Below, piece by piece: positions 51,601 through 61,434 of a DNA stretch of 64,000 nucleotides (position 1 is the stretch's first letter; each line of letters starts with the position of its first letter). The notes under the pieces were generated by a model, which saw only the letters and a list, made by a program, of their open reading frames with translations, was not told the DNA's origin and did no database searches. Source of the stretch: Bdellovibrionales bacterium (GTDB taxonomy: Bacteria; Bdellovibrionota; Bdellovibrionia; Bdellovibrionales; Bdellovibrionaceae); NCBI GenBank assembly GCA_018266295.1, contig JAFEAQ010000008.1, positions 303,717-367,716 on the forward strand. The letters run 5' to 3'. A program made the translations under genes and the position numbers.

Positions 51601-51716
51601 CTGTGGTTTACCCGTTTGAGAAGAAGATCAAAACAGAAAAAAGCCTCGACCTAGTTCAGCTCGAGGCCTCGATTGCCGCTCGCACAGGCTCTGCTTTGGT
51701 GGCAGAACTGGCTTGA
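48615..51716 (+). CDS. addA: AddA-like UvrD-family helicase/nuclease
   Basis: A 1033-residue superfamily 1 helicase. Walker A is LRAGAGAGKTTTLT; motif Ia VVTTFTRKATQELKERL; motif II WMIDEYQDTSPIQ; motif III VVGDPQQSIYLFRGA; motif V TIHASKGLQFEQVIL; motif VI LRVLYVALTRAKDG. The C-terminal nuclease has GQIDLWG and IVDYKTGSSDY with the PD-(D/E)XK catalytic residues. Together with AddB it forms a RecBCD-like complex. I prefer the GTG at 48615 (GGAG six bases upstream) over an ATG at 48603 without one. Its end is followed by a GC-rich region before pckA. Confidence 0.93.
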   Translation: MPGAASELRDIILRAGAGAGKTTTLTHLFLNYASDFKQKNQRFPRIVVTTFTRKATQELKERLLLLALEQKREDLFHYITNKSQVQISTIHGVLSLFLGRYGNKIGLSSDFKLLSGPQEVLVRRKILRRLILSEPEYESLLESYSFRQLEGALQKHYENSFLYKNFRYIRKEEFAQDLQKHLAELEALRKECSQQILAETQQASWVKYAEGLQRFSLRVEVAKAPEAILAIKNFFADNPRKPSLSAKSPAVSTETGDMLASLVEALKDLLDSPEYMPSYWEEHEKKNEIFHKLAENFTKDLFETKMTSGSITMGDLELLSLKLVNESPEACQSFASEWDYWMIDEYQDTSPIQVALLKAMVGDRKSFVVGDPQQSIYLFRGARSEVFQEKMLQVHESGGEVQEKLVNYRSIPRLLHFINYYFLKSSDQFAAMEPAPGKELGDVQSPVAQLRLIEKAEALSGLSEETQAALERIQELMANGVDAEKICVLSRTRSALESLAKAAEAYGVPVQIHVAGGYFARREVKDALAFLKFLVNPHDNVNFLSCLRSPWLPIKDQDILSYCHSNAFSFWSQALKVVPESETRHPVNVMKKYLQMSQGLGFSFVLRRMLVELGLLDFAQKLDPTGRREANLWKLISNLFEQERSPGFNFLDFLAGLQESPDLESGGEDSDATPVIAPKRVNLMTIHASKGLQFEQVILLGMTSKPRLSQSELFSVDEETGQWSLSLMNEEERKAQPSRLAIRVKEKFNQRELQEHLRVLYVALTRAKDGLTMTWSGKPEKNSWAATCPLQLTTGTHQEKDFAYSILEGSFEPQVQVREELQEQQDPGPWQNENLEITHQTMAVTKLIASEMESASKAQAIPAAVLQKALGKAYRGTEAHRIFESLKYTDAETVIETLDDEELKEAVKFIAATKEIPLLDVIQQGHVEWGFSFQHQDFWIQGQIDLWGKVGADIWIVDYKTGSSDYAATAFDQLKAYTWALHRMGFVQKDSQVHLAVVYPFEKKIKTEKSLDLVQLEASIAARTGSALVAELA

Positions 51717-51779
51717 TGGCGGACTGTGAGGTTTTGCGTTGTCTGTGGTGGCTCCGCAGGTCTTCCTACTTCCTGATAA

Positions 51780-51830
51780 TCGAGGCTCTGCCTCGAGCTC
51801 CGCTTCCTGCCGGCCGTCCGGGCCGTCAGG
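51780..51830. terminator. Two hairpins between convergent addA and pckA
   Basis: TCGAGGCTCTGCCTCGA (51780-51796) is a perfect 7-base stem with a 3-base loop. CCTGCCGGCC (51806-51815) pairs with GGCCGTCAGG (51821-51830) with one mismatch. Neither has a clear U-tract. They may act as factor-dependent terminators or be a GC-rich palindromic repeat. Confidence 0.45.
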
Positions 51831-51840
51831 TTCCTACTAC

Positions 51841-53457
51841 TTAGTGGCGGAACTTTGCCAGCTGGTTGTTAAAGCTTTCTTTGAGAGTGTGGGCGACTTT
51901 TTGGTACTGCTCTTCGGAGCTCCAGGCTTTGATCGGATTGAGGATCTTGGCGCTGAGGTCGCGCACCTTTGTTGGAATCTTTAAACCAAAGAACGGCTCT
52001 TCGTAGAAGTCGGCGGAATCGAGTTCGTGATTCTGAATGGCGCGGATGATTTCACGCGTGACCGGAATCGGGAAGCGCTGGCCTTTGCCGGCGGCGCCGC
52101 CGCTCCAGCCGGTGTTGATCAACCAGATCTGAATCTGGTTCTTTTCAGCATATTCGGCAAAGAGCTTTGCATATTCCATCGGGTGTCTCAGCATAAACGG
52201 AGCGCCAAAGCACGGCGAGAAAGTGGCCTTTGGCTCTTTGACGCCAATTTCAGTGCCCGCAACTTTTGCGGTGTAGCCGAGAATAAAAAAGTCGACGGCT
52301 TGCTGCAGGCTTAAGCGTGCAACAGGTGGAAGCACACCAAAGGCATCAGCACTTAAGAAAAAGATATTCTTAGGAATTAAGCCTTCGCCGGTAGGAACGC
52401 GGCGATGAACAAACTCTAGAGGATAACTGGCACGGCCGTTTTCAGTGATCGTGGCATCATAAAAGTCGATTTCATTCGACTCGACATCCAATTTCACATT
52501 TTCAAGCAAAGACGAAAACTGGGTGGAGGCTTTGTAGATGTCAGGCTCATGATCCTGACTGAGACGAATCGTCTTTGCATAGCAACCGCCTTCAAAGTTG
52601 AAAAGGCCACGGTTAGAAAGCCCGTGTTCATCATCACCAATCAGTAAAGTATCTTCATCGTGAGACAAAGTGGTTTTGCCGGTTCCAGAGAGGCCAAAGA
52701 AAGCAAAAGTTTCGCCATGACGATTCATATTGGCTCCCGCGTGCATCGGCAAAATGCCTTCTTCCGGAGCCAGGAAATTCATCACCGAGAACATGCTTTT
52801 TTTGATTTCTCCGGCGTATTTCGTGCCGACAATCACCACACATTTATGTTCAAAGGAAGTGGCGATCACAGTGTCTGAGCGTGTTCCGTATTTAAAAGGA
52901 TCGAGCTCAAAGAACGGCGCATGCAGGATTTTAAAGTTATCGTGAGCAAAGACTTGCTTGCTCTTAAACATATATTCTGTGAACAGAGCTGCGTGGGGCA
53001 TTTCAGAGACGAAATCAATGTTCAAAGCAAAGTGATTGGCTTTTCCGATTGAGCGGGTGGTCGAGAACAGCTCCGGCAATCTATGGAGATAATTATGGAC
53101 ATCGCGGTAGAGAGTCTCAAAGATCTCTTCGCCCATGGGTTTAATATTATTTTCCCACCAGATTTTATTTTCAGTGTGCTCAGTGTGGACGACGTACTTG
53201 TCATCCGCAGCGCGACCCGTATGGGAGCCGGTCAGAACGACGAGTTCACCATGCGGGCCGAGTTCCGCTTGCTGCATGGAAATCGCTTTTTGCATCAAAA
53301 AGCTTTTCGAAGCGTTCTTGTATATCTGAGTATGCACCTCGGAGTTAGACAGCAAAAGGTCTTCGGCCGAAACCGGTGCTTCCTTTGGCGGGCGAATATC
53401 CCAGCCGTCGATTTTGTGAGTCACTTTAAATTGAATCGGATCATTAACTAAAGACAT
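51841..53457 (-). CDS. pckA: Phosphoenolpyruvate carboxykinase (ATP)
   Basis: PckA converts oxaloacetate and ATP to phosphoenolpyruvate and CO2 in gluconeogenesis. It is 538 residues, typical for the ATP-dependent enzyme. The P-loop is FFGLSGTGKTTLSHD near residue 245, followed by the metal-binding IGDDEHGL; the N-terminal VVLTGSHTGRAADDKYVV and the late NTGWSGGAAGKGQRFPI are family signatures. GGAGGG lies 6 bases before the ATG. A gluconeogenic enzyme is logical for an organism living on amino acids, as prey-feeding Bdellovibrio does. It is flanked by unrelated genes. Confidence 0.97.
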   Translation of the reverse strand: MSLVNDPIQFKVTHKIDGWDIRPPKEAPVSAEDLLLSNSEVHTQIYKNASKSFLMQKAISMQQAELGPHGELVVLTGSHTGRAADDKYVVHTEHTENKIWWENNIKPMGEEIFETLYRDVHNYLHRLPELFSTTRSIGKANHFALNIDFVSEMPHAALFTEYMFKSKQVFAHDNFKILHAPFFELDPFKYGTRSDTVIATSFEHKCVVIVGTKYAGEIKKSMFSVMNFLAPEEGILPMHAGANMNRHGETFAFFGLSGTGKTTLSHDEDTLLIGDDEHGLSNRGLFNFEGGCYAKTIRLSQDHEPDIYKASTQFSSLLENVKLDVESNEIDFYDATITENGRASYPLEFVHRRVPTGEGLIPKNIFFLSADAFGVLPPVARLSLQQAVDFFILGYTAKVAGTEIGVKEPKATFSPCFGAPFMLRHPMEYAKLFAEYAEKNQIQIWLINTGWSGGAAGKGQRFPIPVTREIIRAIQNHELDSADFYEEPFFGLKIPTKVRDLSAKILNPIKAWSSEEQYQKVAHTLKESFNNQLAKFRH

Positions 53458-53550
53458 GGCATCCCTCCGTGATTAAACAGAATTACAGCTATGCCTCTAT
53501 TTTGCCCAAACGGAAAATCAAAATCCGGGATATGACGAAAATGTCATTGG

Positions 53551-53589
53551 TCAAAAAGAAAAGGAGCCTGTTTTAGACAGACTCCTTTT
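53551..53589 (-). terminator. Rho-independent terminator of the metalloprotease gene
   Basis: AAAAGGAGCCTGT (53559-53571) pairs with ACAGACTCCTTTT (53577-53589) with one mismatch and a 5-base loop. On the minus strand the stem is followed by CTTTTTGA, giving a U-tract. It lies 28 bases after the stop codon of the gene at 53617. Confidence 0.8.
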
Positions 53590-53616
53590 AGAAAATTCTT
53601 AGTTTCTTCCAAAACT

Positions 53617-56600
53617 CTATTTTGCTCTGAGCTCTGGATTTGTCATTGCACTCAAGGTATTCAAAAACTCAACGTTTTTCATGATGATACCGTATGAAAG
53701 TTCCAGGGCATCGCCATTCGTTACTTTCTTAGCGGCCTGACCTAAATCAGCCAAGCCTTGAGTTTTTTCATTCTTCGCAAACTCTTCGCCGGCTTTATCC
53801 AAAGATGCGACCAAGCCTTTTTGAGCGATCGCGAACAATGGAAGGTTGTCAGCTAACTGAGAAGCATTCGCTACGAGTGGTTGAAGTTGATCAGCCATAT
53901 CCGGGCGCAAAATTAATGTGAACGCGGCTTGGATCAATTGGTCATTCAAAGACACAATCGCATTCAACTGATTTTCGATCGTCAGGTTCGGATTTTGTTT
54001 CAACAACTCAGCCGATACCAATTCGCCGTTCTTGTTTAAGTCATTCAACTTCGCCAAAGTCTCAGCTTTTACTTTTGCTGCGTCAGCCGCCGCTTTGTCA
54101 GCAACGTCTTTCGCTTGATTTTTCGCCAAAAGAGCATTCAGTTGAGCCGCCGCCAATTTCTCCATAGACGGCTGGATCTGAGGAGTCTTTTGGATGAATG
54201 CGTTCTTCGCAGCCGCTACGTTAATAATATTGTTCGCAGCAACCGCGTTGTCGTTTGCCCAGTAGCTCAAACGAACCGCGCTTGTATTCGATACGCCCAA
54301 TTGACTCAAGCTCACACGGTCTTTCAATGACTTGCCGAGGCTCGCACCCACTTTGAACATGTTTGCGAAGTTGTCTTCGCCTCTCAAAGTTGAAGATTCC
54401 AAGTTCAAGATACTGAAGATACCAGCATAAGCACGCATTGCTGAAGTCACGCTTGCCGTCGCATCAGAAATTGGTGACAAGTTTGCCTTGTCATTCGTGA
54501 AGCTAGGTTGCAATTGGTTCAACATAATTCCAGTAATAGTATTCATGTAGATACTAGTGTCCGGAGTCATGCCCAAGAGCTTCTCGAAATCAACAAACGA
54601 GAACTCGATGCTATTTGATCTGTATTTGTAAGCTGGGAAGCCCTTCATTGTCAGGAAGTTCATCGCCATCAGCTTATCTTGTTCAATACCGATCGTGTCG
54701 ACACGGTCTTGACGGATCGCCAGAGTTTGCAGCGCACGTTTTTCAACAACCTCAACATCTTGAACTTCTTTTGGCTGACCATCAGCGCCTTTCACTGTGT
54801 AAGTGTAAGGAACCGCCATGAAACGAGCTGGATCTTGGAACAAGTTGTTCGCATCCGGAGTTTTGATCAGCTGGATGAAGAACAAGTAGATCTTTACGGA
54901 CGCCTGAGCGTAGTCGCTGATCTCTTCTTGTGAAGATGCAGAACCCGTTACTAACTTAAAGAATAACTCGTCCATGAACTGACGCATTTCAAACATGTTC
55001 ATGACACTGTTACCGGCTGCAGCGCTTGCAACGTCGATACCGAAGTTGTTGCGGTCCCAGCTGTGGTAGTTGTTCACGTAAGCATTTTCGTACTCAGCAA
55101 TCATATTTGTGACGATCTCTACAGCCGATGTCCCAGTGTCGAAGCGTTGGCACACAGGCTCGTAACCGACATGGATATCCGTGCAGTACTTGTAAGGCTT
55201 CAATACGCCTGGGATCTGACGAATGCTGAAGTTATTCCAGCTCGTAGACGTGTCTTTAGGATCACGCTTACCAAGAATGTCAAAGACCGAGAGGTACTTG
55301 CCGTTGACGATGCCTTTGCCGCCGGATTGCTGGACGTATTCCGGTGTCGCTTCCAAGAGACCCAAGTGAGAAGCTCTCAAAGCATGGATGTCGTAAGTAC
55401 CGATACCGTCCCAGTTAAAACCACCTGGCTGGAAGTAGTCCATGATCGAAGAGTAATTACGTTTCGAAGCAGAACCGTCTTCATTAGTAAAGTTTGCTTT
55501 ATCGAATGAACCGATAAAGTTATGTGTCAAGCCCTGGGAGTGACCCATCTCGTGACCTAAGTCGAACATCAACATGATCTTCATAGCGTCTTTGAATGAA
55601 GCCGCAGTGAATTGGCGTCCCAACGGAGCATCTGAAGACAGACGGCAACCTGGAGAGCTTTTCATGCTTGCATTCATTTTCGAACGCATTTGACCGAAAG
55701 TAACCACACGTTGCAAGCGAGCTTTGTCCATATCAGATAGAGACTGCGCTTTTGCATTCAACATTTCTTGAGCAACCAAACCAGTCAATTCAGCATTGTC
55801 CAAGTTCGGAGTCTGAGACAACTGACGGATGACTTTTTCAACCCAAGAGCTTTCCATCGCAGATGGAGAGTATTGGAAGGAACCAGAGCCACCGACCGCT
55901 TTGATGTCACTCACGGTTTTCTGAGCAATCGATTTCATCTGGCTCAAGTTACGAAGGTTCATAACCGCGCTCATGTTAGCTTTTTGACCGCGAGCCAATT
56001 TCAGCATTGTGCTTGAAATTTGGTTTGCAGCTGCCGCTGTTTGTTCAGGAGTTGCTGTAGCGCCTTTGGCTTCAGCTTTTTTTCCTTCATCAGCCGCTTT
56101 TTGTTTTTCAGCCAACTTAGCCAAAGCTTGTTCGCGGAAAGCTTTCTTCTTATCAGCCCAGTCTTGGGCGATCTTCATGTTGCGCTGGTAAGTCGCAACG
56201 AACTTCTGAAGGTTTCCTGCGTAAACAATCAATTGGTCGGCAACAACGATACCCGAACGTGGGTTGTAACCCACTTGGGAAACGCCCAAGCTGCCGGTGT
56301 TGTCATTTACTTTGTTTTCGAAGTGGATGATGTTTCTATCCAAGTCACCAACGTGAGCTTCGATACCGTTTTCACCAGCTACTTGGAATTCAACGTAACG
56401 TTCTGCGCGTTCAAAGCGAGTGCCTTTGAATGCTTGTCTGTAAGCGAGGTCCCAACCGTTAACGATTTCACCGATAGCTTCGATGTACATCTTACGGAGT
56501 TCAGGATCGATCTCACCATTTCTGTTTTCAAGACCAGTCACTGTATAAAGCAACTTTTTACCATTACGGAAGTCCTGTACCACAGGGATGCTGTTTTCTT

Positions 56601-58539
56601 GACCATCACGGCCATAGATACCTTGATCCGTTGGGTTCAACTTACCGATAGTCCAAACACCATAGCCCAAGTCATTTTGAATTTTGAATGGAACTTGCGG
56701 AGCAAATGGCGCATTTGTAGAGCCGTCGTTGAACTTGAATGAAATACGCTCTTTCACTCGAGCTGTCGTCGAGTAGCTTGCAGTTCCATTGTAGTCGTTC
56801 ACGCTGTAAGGGATGATGCAACCTGCATTCAAACCCACAGAGTAGTCGAAGCTGAAATTGAGGACGCCTTTGTCCAATCTCATGTCAACGTCTTTAACTT
56901 TTGTATCAGCAACAGATCTGATGCAACCTTCAGCGAGAACTTCGTAAGGAGAGAAGTCTGAAGACAATGTGTTTCTTGTCCAGTCAAGCTCGACGTATTC
57001 AGCATCCGTGCGAGTTGCAGGAACGATGCGTGGAATAGCGTATGGAGTGCCTGAAGCGTCTTTCAACTCACGTTTTTTATACGTGATAGGAATAGACATC
57101 ATTTCTTCGTAAGAAGTCTCGTTAGAACCGCGTTTGAAATCAACGAGTCTGTCGGCTTTACGAACCACCAAGCGTGACTCTTCAAGCTCGAACTTAACGA
57201 TTGTCAAGTTACCAGACATACCCGCTTCGAAAGGCACCGTCTCAGGAGCATCTTCCATCGTGCGTTTGAAGAAGAACTCTTTGTCTTTGATATCAATGAT
57301 ACGAACCGTTGTATTCGGGTCGAGTTCGTTATTGCTTTCAACCTTTTTAGGTTCAGTGTCTTTTGGGATCTGTACCAAGCCGATATTTTGGCCGGCAAGA
57401 ACCGGTTTGAAATTCAATTTAGAGTCTTGGTTACCGTCGTAATCAACAACTGGCAATTCAGGACGCACGTAAGTCACGTCCACATCGTAACGGAGGATCA
57501 AGATACAATCAGCTTGCGCGTCTGCAGGCAATGCTTTCACAACATCCGCAGGGCAAGAGCGTACGTTGCCAGTGCCGCCGTTTTGCAATTGACGACGTTG
57601 AGAATCCGTCAAATCAGCTTTGCCGGATTGAGTGATCTCAAATACATGCAAAGATTTAGTATCGAGCAATGTCAAAACGCGGGCGTCTTGAGCCAAGTTC
57701 AAAGGAATTTGGAACTCGCTCGTCAAAGTGCCTGCTGTCATGATCTTGTTGTTGATTCGGTCCATCACGAAAGTGCGGTCCAAATCACCAGATTGAGATG
57801 GATCCAGGCCCACCGGCAAGCGGCCTTCTTTGGTCGTGTTCAAAACGATATGAGTTGCTTGAGACCAGTCCGTCTCAGTCAAATCCAAAGTCGAAGTATC
57901 TTCATTCAACTTGTTCTTTTGCTTTTGCAGAACACCGAACTTCGCGATCTTATATTTGAACAAAGGAATGAGCAAAGCACCGGCGCCGGATTTCTGGCTC
58001 AACAACTGAACCTTGCTGTCGCGGGCCTTTTGCAAAGAAGCAAGCAAAGCCTTTGCTTTTGCTCTGTCATCGTTCTTTTGCAATTGTTTTTGCAAAACGA
58101 CTTCATCTTGAACTTGAGCCAATTGTTTTTCAAGAATAGTCAATTCATCTGGATTGTTGACGATCTTATAAGCTGTTACGAACTGCTTATCCACGGAGAA
58201 CGTAATAGGATAAGTGTGATCCGTAAGACCTGTGATCTCAAGACCGCTGAACATGTATTTAAGACGGCTTGGAACCTTGACGGTGTCCAAAGCAACAACG
58301 CCTTTTTCAGCAGTGGCTTTTGATGCGTTTCCGAGGCTCAACTGACTGACGCTGTCGTCTGTTGCAACGCTATATTGAGTGTTTTCGGTTTGAGTTTCAC
58401 CGAATTCACTAATAGCAAAAACAGATTTTTGCATCTCATATGGGAGCTCGGCATCGCGTGATTTCGTACAACCCACCGCGAACATCGCGAAGGCTAATAC
58501 GGTCACCAGGGCCTTTGAGTACGGAAGCTTTTGGCTCAT
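53617..58539 (-). CDS. Giant lipoprotein zinc metalloprotease (metzincin-type)
   Basis: A 1640-residue lipoprotein (lipobox FAVGC near residue 24) with a zinc-protease core near residues 995-1006: HEMGHSQGLTH, matching the metzincin pattern HExxHxxGxxH, followed at about residue 1030 by SSIMDYF, which can serve as the Met-turn. This combination is found in the DUF5117/DUF4953 metalloproteases. The N-terminal 700 residues are beta-rich; the regions about 140-200 and 1440-1560 contain Ala/Lys/Gln-rich coiled-coil segments. I chose the ATG at 58539 with GGAG 6 bases upstream. It should digest proteins in the periplasm or outside the cell. It is adjacent to a barrel gene 16 bases upstream. Confidence 0.86.
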   Translation of the reverse strand: MSQKLPYSKALVTVLAFAMFAVGCTKSRDAELPYEMQKSVFAISEFGETQTENTQYSVATDDSVSQLSLGNASKATAEKGVVALDTVKVPSRLKYMFSGLEITGLTDHTYPITFSVDKQFVTAYKIVNNPDELTILEKQLAQVQDEVVLQKQLQKNDDRAKAKALLASLQKARDSKVQLLSQKSGAGALLIPLFKYKIAKFGVLQKQKNKLNEDTSTLDLTETDWSQATHIVLNTTKEGRLPVGLDPSQSGDLDRTFVMDRINNKIMTAGTLTSEFQIPLNLAQDARVLTLLDTKSLHVFEITQSGKADLTDSQRRQLQNGGTGNVRSCPADVVKALPADAQADCILILRYDVDVTYVRPELPVVDYDGNQDSKLNFKPVLAGQNIGLVQIPKDTEPKKVESNNELDPNTTVRIIDIKDKEFFFKRTMEDAPETVPFEAGMSGNLTIVKFELEESRLVVRKADRLVDFKRGSNETSYEEMMSIPITYKKRELKDASGTPYAIPRIVPATRTDAEYVELDWTRNTLSSDFSPYEVLAEGCIRSVADTKVKDVDMRLDKGVLNFSFDYSVGLNAGCIIPYSVNDYNGTASYSTTARVKERISFKFNDGSTNAPFAPQVPFKIQNDLGYGVWTIGKLNPTDQGIYGRDGQENSIPVVQDFRNGKKLLYTVTGLENRNGEIDPELRKMYIEAIGEIVNGWDLAYRQAFKGTRFERAERYVEFQVAGENGIEAHVGDLDRNIIHFENKVNDNTGSLGVSQVGYNPRSGIVVADQLIVYAGNLQKFVATYQRNMKIAQDWADKKKAFREQALAKLAEKQKAADEGKKAEAKGATATPEQTAAAANQISSTMLKLARGQKANMSAVMNLRNLSQMKSIAQKTVSDIKAVGGSGSFQYSPSAMESSWVEKVIRQLSQTPNLDNAELTGLVAQEMLNAKAQSLSDMDKARLQRVVTFGQMRSKMNASMKSSPGCRLSSDAPLGRQFTAASFKDAMKIMLMFDLGHEMGHSQGLTHNFIGSFDKANFTNEDGSASKRNYSSIMDYFQPGGFNWDGIGTYDIHALRASHLGLLEATPEYVQQSGGKGIVNGKYLSVFDILGKRDPKDTSTSWNNFSIRQIPGVLKPYKYCTDIHVGYEPVCQRFDTGTSAVEIVTNMIAEYENAYVNNYHSWDRNNFGIDVASAAAGNSVMNMFEMRQFMDELFFKLVTGSASSQEEISDYAQASVKIYLFFIQLIKTPDANNLFQDPARFMAVPYTYTVKGADGQPKEVQDVEVVEKRALQTLAIRQDRVDTIGIEQDKLMAMNFLTMKGFPAYKYRSNSIEFSFVDFEKLLGMTPDTSIYMNTITGIMLNQLQPSFTNDKANLSPISDATASVTSAMRAYAGIFSILNLESSTLRGEDNFANMFKVGASLGKSLKDRVSLSQLGVSNTSAVRLSYWANDNAVAANNIINVAAAKNAFIQKTPQIQPSMEKLAAAQLNALLAKNQAKDVADKAAADAAKVKAETLAKLNDLNKNGELVSAELLKQNPNLTIENQLNAIVSLNDQLIQAAFTLILRPDMADQLQPLVANASQLADNLPLFAIAQKGLVASLDKAGEEFAKNEKTQGLADLGQAAKKVTNGDALELSYGIIMKNVEFLNTLSAMTNPELRAK

Positions 58540-58555
58540 AGCGTTCTCCATTCCT

Positions 58556-59398
58556 TTAGTACTGCATGCTCACTTTGGCGTAGACCAAAGAGTTTTCTTC
58601 ATCAATTAACTTATAGTTTGAGGAGTATCCGTCCTCTTTGAACACAGAACCACCGTTGGTGTGGCCGAGAGTGAAGGCAAAGTTTCTGCCGATTTCCACG
58701 GACGCCTCTTCGCTGTGTTCATACGATTCTTTCATGTTCCCTTGGTAGGTCCATGCATTGATATGAGTGAAATCGAGGTCAAACGAGAACAAACCGATGG
58801 AGTAGCCACCAGAAAGACCCTGTTTCGATGAGTATTGTTTAAGGACTGTTCCGTCCAAAGCCGTTTCGTAACGATGGAAGTTGCGATTAAAACTGACACT
58901 GCCGCCAAAACGGAAACCAGGAAGCAAAAGCTTTTCTTGTATAGAAGCCGAGAGCTTACCGGAGATCGCGGTTTGAAGATTTGTGTTTATTCTGGACTCT
59001 TTAGACTGAGGCAAAACAATAGTCACAGACGGTCTTAATTTAAAGCTCTTGAAATCCCAACCATTAAAAGATGTTGCCAAGGCAATATCGCCCATATCGG
59101 AGTTGCCAGGATCGCGGACATCATCAGAGAATGTGAAAACGGCAAGGGTTTTGCCGAAGCTCCAATTATAAGATGGAATCACCTCGAGATCGTTGGTCTC
59201 TTGGCGGTCGCCATCTTTATGATCAACAAGGCTAAAGGATTTAGAAAGACCGGCAGAGATGCCGAATGCCGGTGGAGTCTCCTTTGGAGAAGGAGGCCCA
59301 GCAAGTGATGTAGTAACAGATGCTGACACCGAGGTGCTTGACAGCATCAAACCACAAAATAGAGCAAAAAATGTTACACTCAACGTGCTAGTCCGCAT
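58556..59398 (-). CDS. Hypothetical outer-membrane beta-barrel protein
   Basis: A 280-residue protein with a signal peptide ending STSVSA. The mature region has alternating strands (FGISAGLSKSFSL, YNWSFGKTLAVFTFSDDV, GFRFGGSVSFNRNFHRY) and ends SLVYAKVSMQY, with a C-terminal Tyr as in outer-membrane barrels. I chose the ATG at 59398, where GGAG lies 9 bases upstream; the longer frame to 59557 would give 53 residues with no signal. It lies 16 bases upstream of the giant metalloprotease gene, so the two are co-transcribed. The family is not recognised. Confidence 0.72.
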   Translation of the reverse strand: MRTSTLSVTFFALFCGLMLSSTSVSASVTTSLAGPPSPKETPPAFGISAGLSKSFSLVDHKDGDRQETNDLEVIPSYNWSFGKTLAVFTFSDDVRDPGNSDMGDIALATSFNGWDFKSFKLRPSVTIVLPQSKESRINTNLQTAISGKLSASIQEKLLLPGFRFGGSVSFNRNFHRYETALDGTVLKQYSSKQGLSGGYSIGLFSFDLDFTHINAWTYQGNMKESYEHSEEASVEIGRNFAFTLGHTNGGSVFKEDGYSSNYKLIDEENSLVYAKVSMQY

Positions 59399-59643
59399 AT
59401 AAGTACTCTCCAACGGAAGATACTTCCGTCTTTGTGACTTATTGCATGGTACGGGCCATCTCATATAGGGACGAAATGCAACCAATGAGACCTGGTAAGA
59501 AGGACATGGCGAAGAAATAGACAGAGGACGATCTTTGGACTTTAGAAATCCTCGCATTCTTCAATGAGATACGTTATGCCTATTGCTCTACTGGTCTCAT
59601 TTTGACACACTTAGAACCTGATAAGTTTTTTGGGGGGAAATCT

Positions 59644-61434
59644 TTGAATCGTTTGGTCATCTCATCTACGGGTAGAAAGCTTCTGACGCTGACGTTGTTG
59701 TTCAGCTCCGTAGTAACGTTGATAGTGACCGTGGTTCAGCTGTATTTGGATTTCAACAACGAAGTTGATCACCTCGATAAGCGCTTTCACGAGATCAACG
59801 ATGTTTTGAGTGAGTCCCTCACAGCGTCCACATGGGCATTTGACCAAAACCAGATTCAAAAACAGCTCAAAGGGATCTTGCGATTCGAGCAAGTGGCTAA
59901 GGTTCACCTTGCGGTGGAAGGCTTCCGCGATTTCGAGTTTGCGAATAGCGTGTCCGCGGATGGCCCTAAGAAGACGTTGCCGCTGAACTACGTTGATGCC
60001 CGCGGGGCTCATGATATCGGTTTGCTGACGGTGACTTTTACCATGGAGCAAATCTACGGCGGCCTCATACAACGAGGCATGATCATGCTTCTGAGTAACT
60101 TCTTAAAGACGTTGCTCGTGAGTTTCTTCATTCTCTATATTTTTAATCGCCTCGTGACGAAACCATTCCAGCAACTTGCGGCCCGTGCGCGAGAAGCTTC
60201 GATTGCGCAGCTCGGTTTGATGCAGCCTCAGGATCTTGAAGGCAAAGCACAGTCCTCTAAAGGCCACAACGAGATCGACGAGATGGCGCACTCGATTTCA
60301 TTGATGCACAGAAACTTCCAAGGTTCTTACCAAGCCTTGAAGATGAGTGAGAATCGCTTCCGCGATATCATTGCTGATAACTTTGACTACGTCTTCGAGA
60401 CTAACACAACCGGTGAGTACACGTTTGTGAGCTCGAACGCGGTTGAGACCGATCCATTGAAGAAGCTTGTGGTGACCGGTCAGTCTCTGTTCCAGTTGCC
60501 GCTTGAAGAAGACCTCAAAGAGGCCTTGAAGGCGCAGGCGAAAATTCAGGACTACTCCTTGCCGTTCCCGCGCGGATCTGAGCGCCACTATTACAACCTC
60601 AATATCAATCCCGTATATGACCTTGATAATAAGTTCGTTGGCTACCGTGGTTTGCTGAGTGAAATGACTGAGACCGTGCTGGCGAAAGAACGCATCGAAA
60701 AGCAAGAGGATCAAATCCGTCACATTCAAAAGGTCGGTTTGATCGGGGAGCTTGCTGCGGGCTTTGCGCATGACTTTAATAATATTCTTGCCATCATCCT
60801 TGGCAACGTAGCGATTCTGAACAGAGTATCTAACGATAATCCGGCGATGACGAAATCGTTGACAGGCATTCAGAGCGCGACTTTGCGCGGTCAGAACTTG
60901 ATTCAAAGAATCTTAACCTTTGCTCGCCGCCAAGGTGTAGAAACCAAACCGGTGGATTTGGCCTCGGTGATCAATGCTATGTCTGAACTCATCCAGGTAG
61001 CGGCTTCGAAGCGTACGAAAGTGACTTTGGATATACCGAATGGAATCTGGCAGGTGCGTGTGGATGTGAGCAGTTTTGAAAACGTGCTGATTAATCTCTC
61101 TATCAACGCCCGCGATGCGATGCCTGAGGGCGGGGATTTGATCATCCGCCTTGAAAATAAAACTCTCACTGAGAATACCGACTTCTGCGTTGCGGGTGAT
61201 TACGTCACGATCGCGGTAGAAGACACCGGTATTGGTATTCCAAAAGATATGCATGAGAAAATCTTTGAGCCCTTCTTCACCACGAAAGAAGAGGGCCAGG
61301 GAACTGGTTTGGGCCTCAGCACAGTTTTGAACTTCGTTCAGCAAAACTATGGTGCCGTAACTGTGGACTCGGTTGTCGACCACGGTACAACCTTCACCAT
61401 TTATCTCCCTCGCTATCAGGAAGCCTCTGCGTGA
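59644..61434 (+). CDS. PAS-domain membrane sensor histidine kinase
   Basis: A 596-residue kinase. Transmembrane helix 1 is at about 12-33, a periplasmic sensor domain to about 145, helix 2 at about 150-170, a HAMP-like linker to about 230, a PAS-like domain at about 235-350, then HisKA with His376 in [16 protein letters not shown]. The HDFNN variant places it in the NtrB-like histidine kinase group. HATPase boxes are [40 protein letters not shown] and [13 protein letters not shown]. The start is TTG with GGGGGGA upstream; a TTG at 59602 has none. There is no receiver domain or adjacent response regulator gene, so the partner is elsewhere. Its stop overlaps the RNase H start. Confidence 0.92.
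   Translation: MNRLVISSTGRKLLTLTLLFSSVVTLIVTVVQLYLDFNNEVDHLDKRFHEINDVLSESLTASTWAFDQNQIQKQLKGILRFEQVAKVHLAVEGFRDFEFANSVSADGPKKTLPLNYVDARGAHDIGLLTVTFTMEQIYGGLIQRGMIMLLSNFLKTLLVSFFILYIFNRLVTKPFQQLAARAREASIAQLGLMQPQDLEGKAQSSKGHNEIDEMAHSISLMHRNFQGSYQALKMSENRFRDIIADNFDYVFETNTTGEYTFVSSNAVETDPLKKLVVTGQSLFQLPLEEDLKEALKAQAKIQDYSLPFPRGSERHYYNLNINPVYDLDNKFVGYRGLLSEMTETVLAKERIEKQEDQIRHIQKVGLIGELAAGFAHDFNNILAIILGNVAILNRVSNDNPAMTKSLTGIQSATLRGQNLIQRILTFARRQGVETKPVDLASVINAMSELIQVAASKRTKVTLDIPNGIWQVRVDVSSFENVLINLSINARDAMPEGGDLIIRLENKTLTENTDFCVAGDYVTIAVEDTGIGIPKDMHEKIFEPFFTTKEEGQGTGLGLSTVLNFVQQNYGAVTVDSVVDHGTTFTIYLPRYQEASA

Noticed and set aside
59399..59557. Upstream extension of the barrel gene at 58556-59398 by 53 residues
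   Set aside because: The extension is Pro/Cys/Arg-rich and would bury the signal peptide; the ATG at 59398 has a GGAG site.
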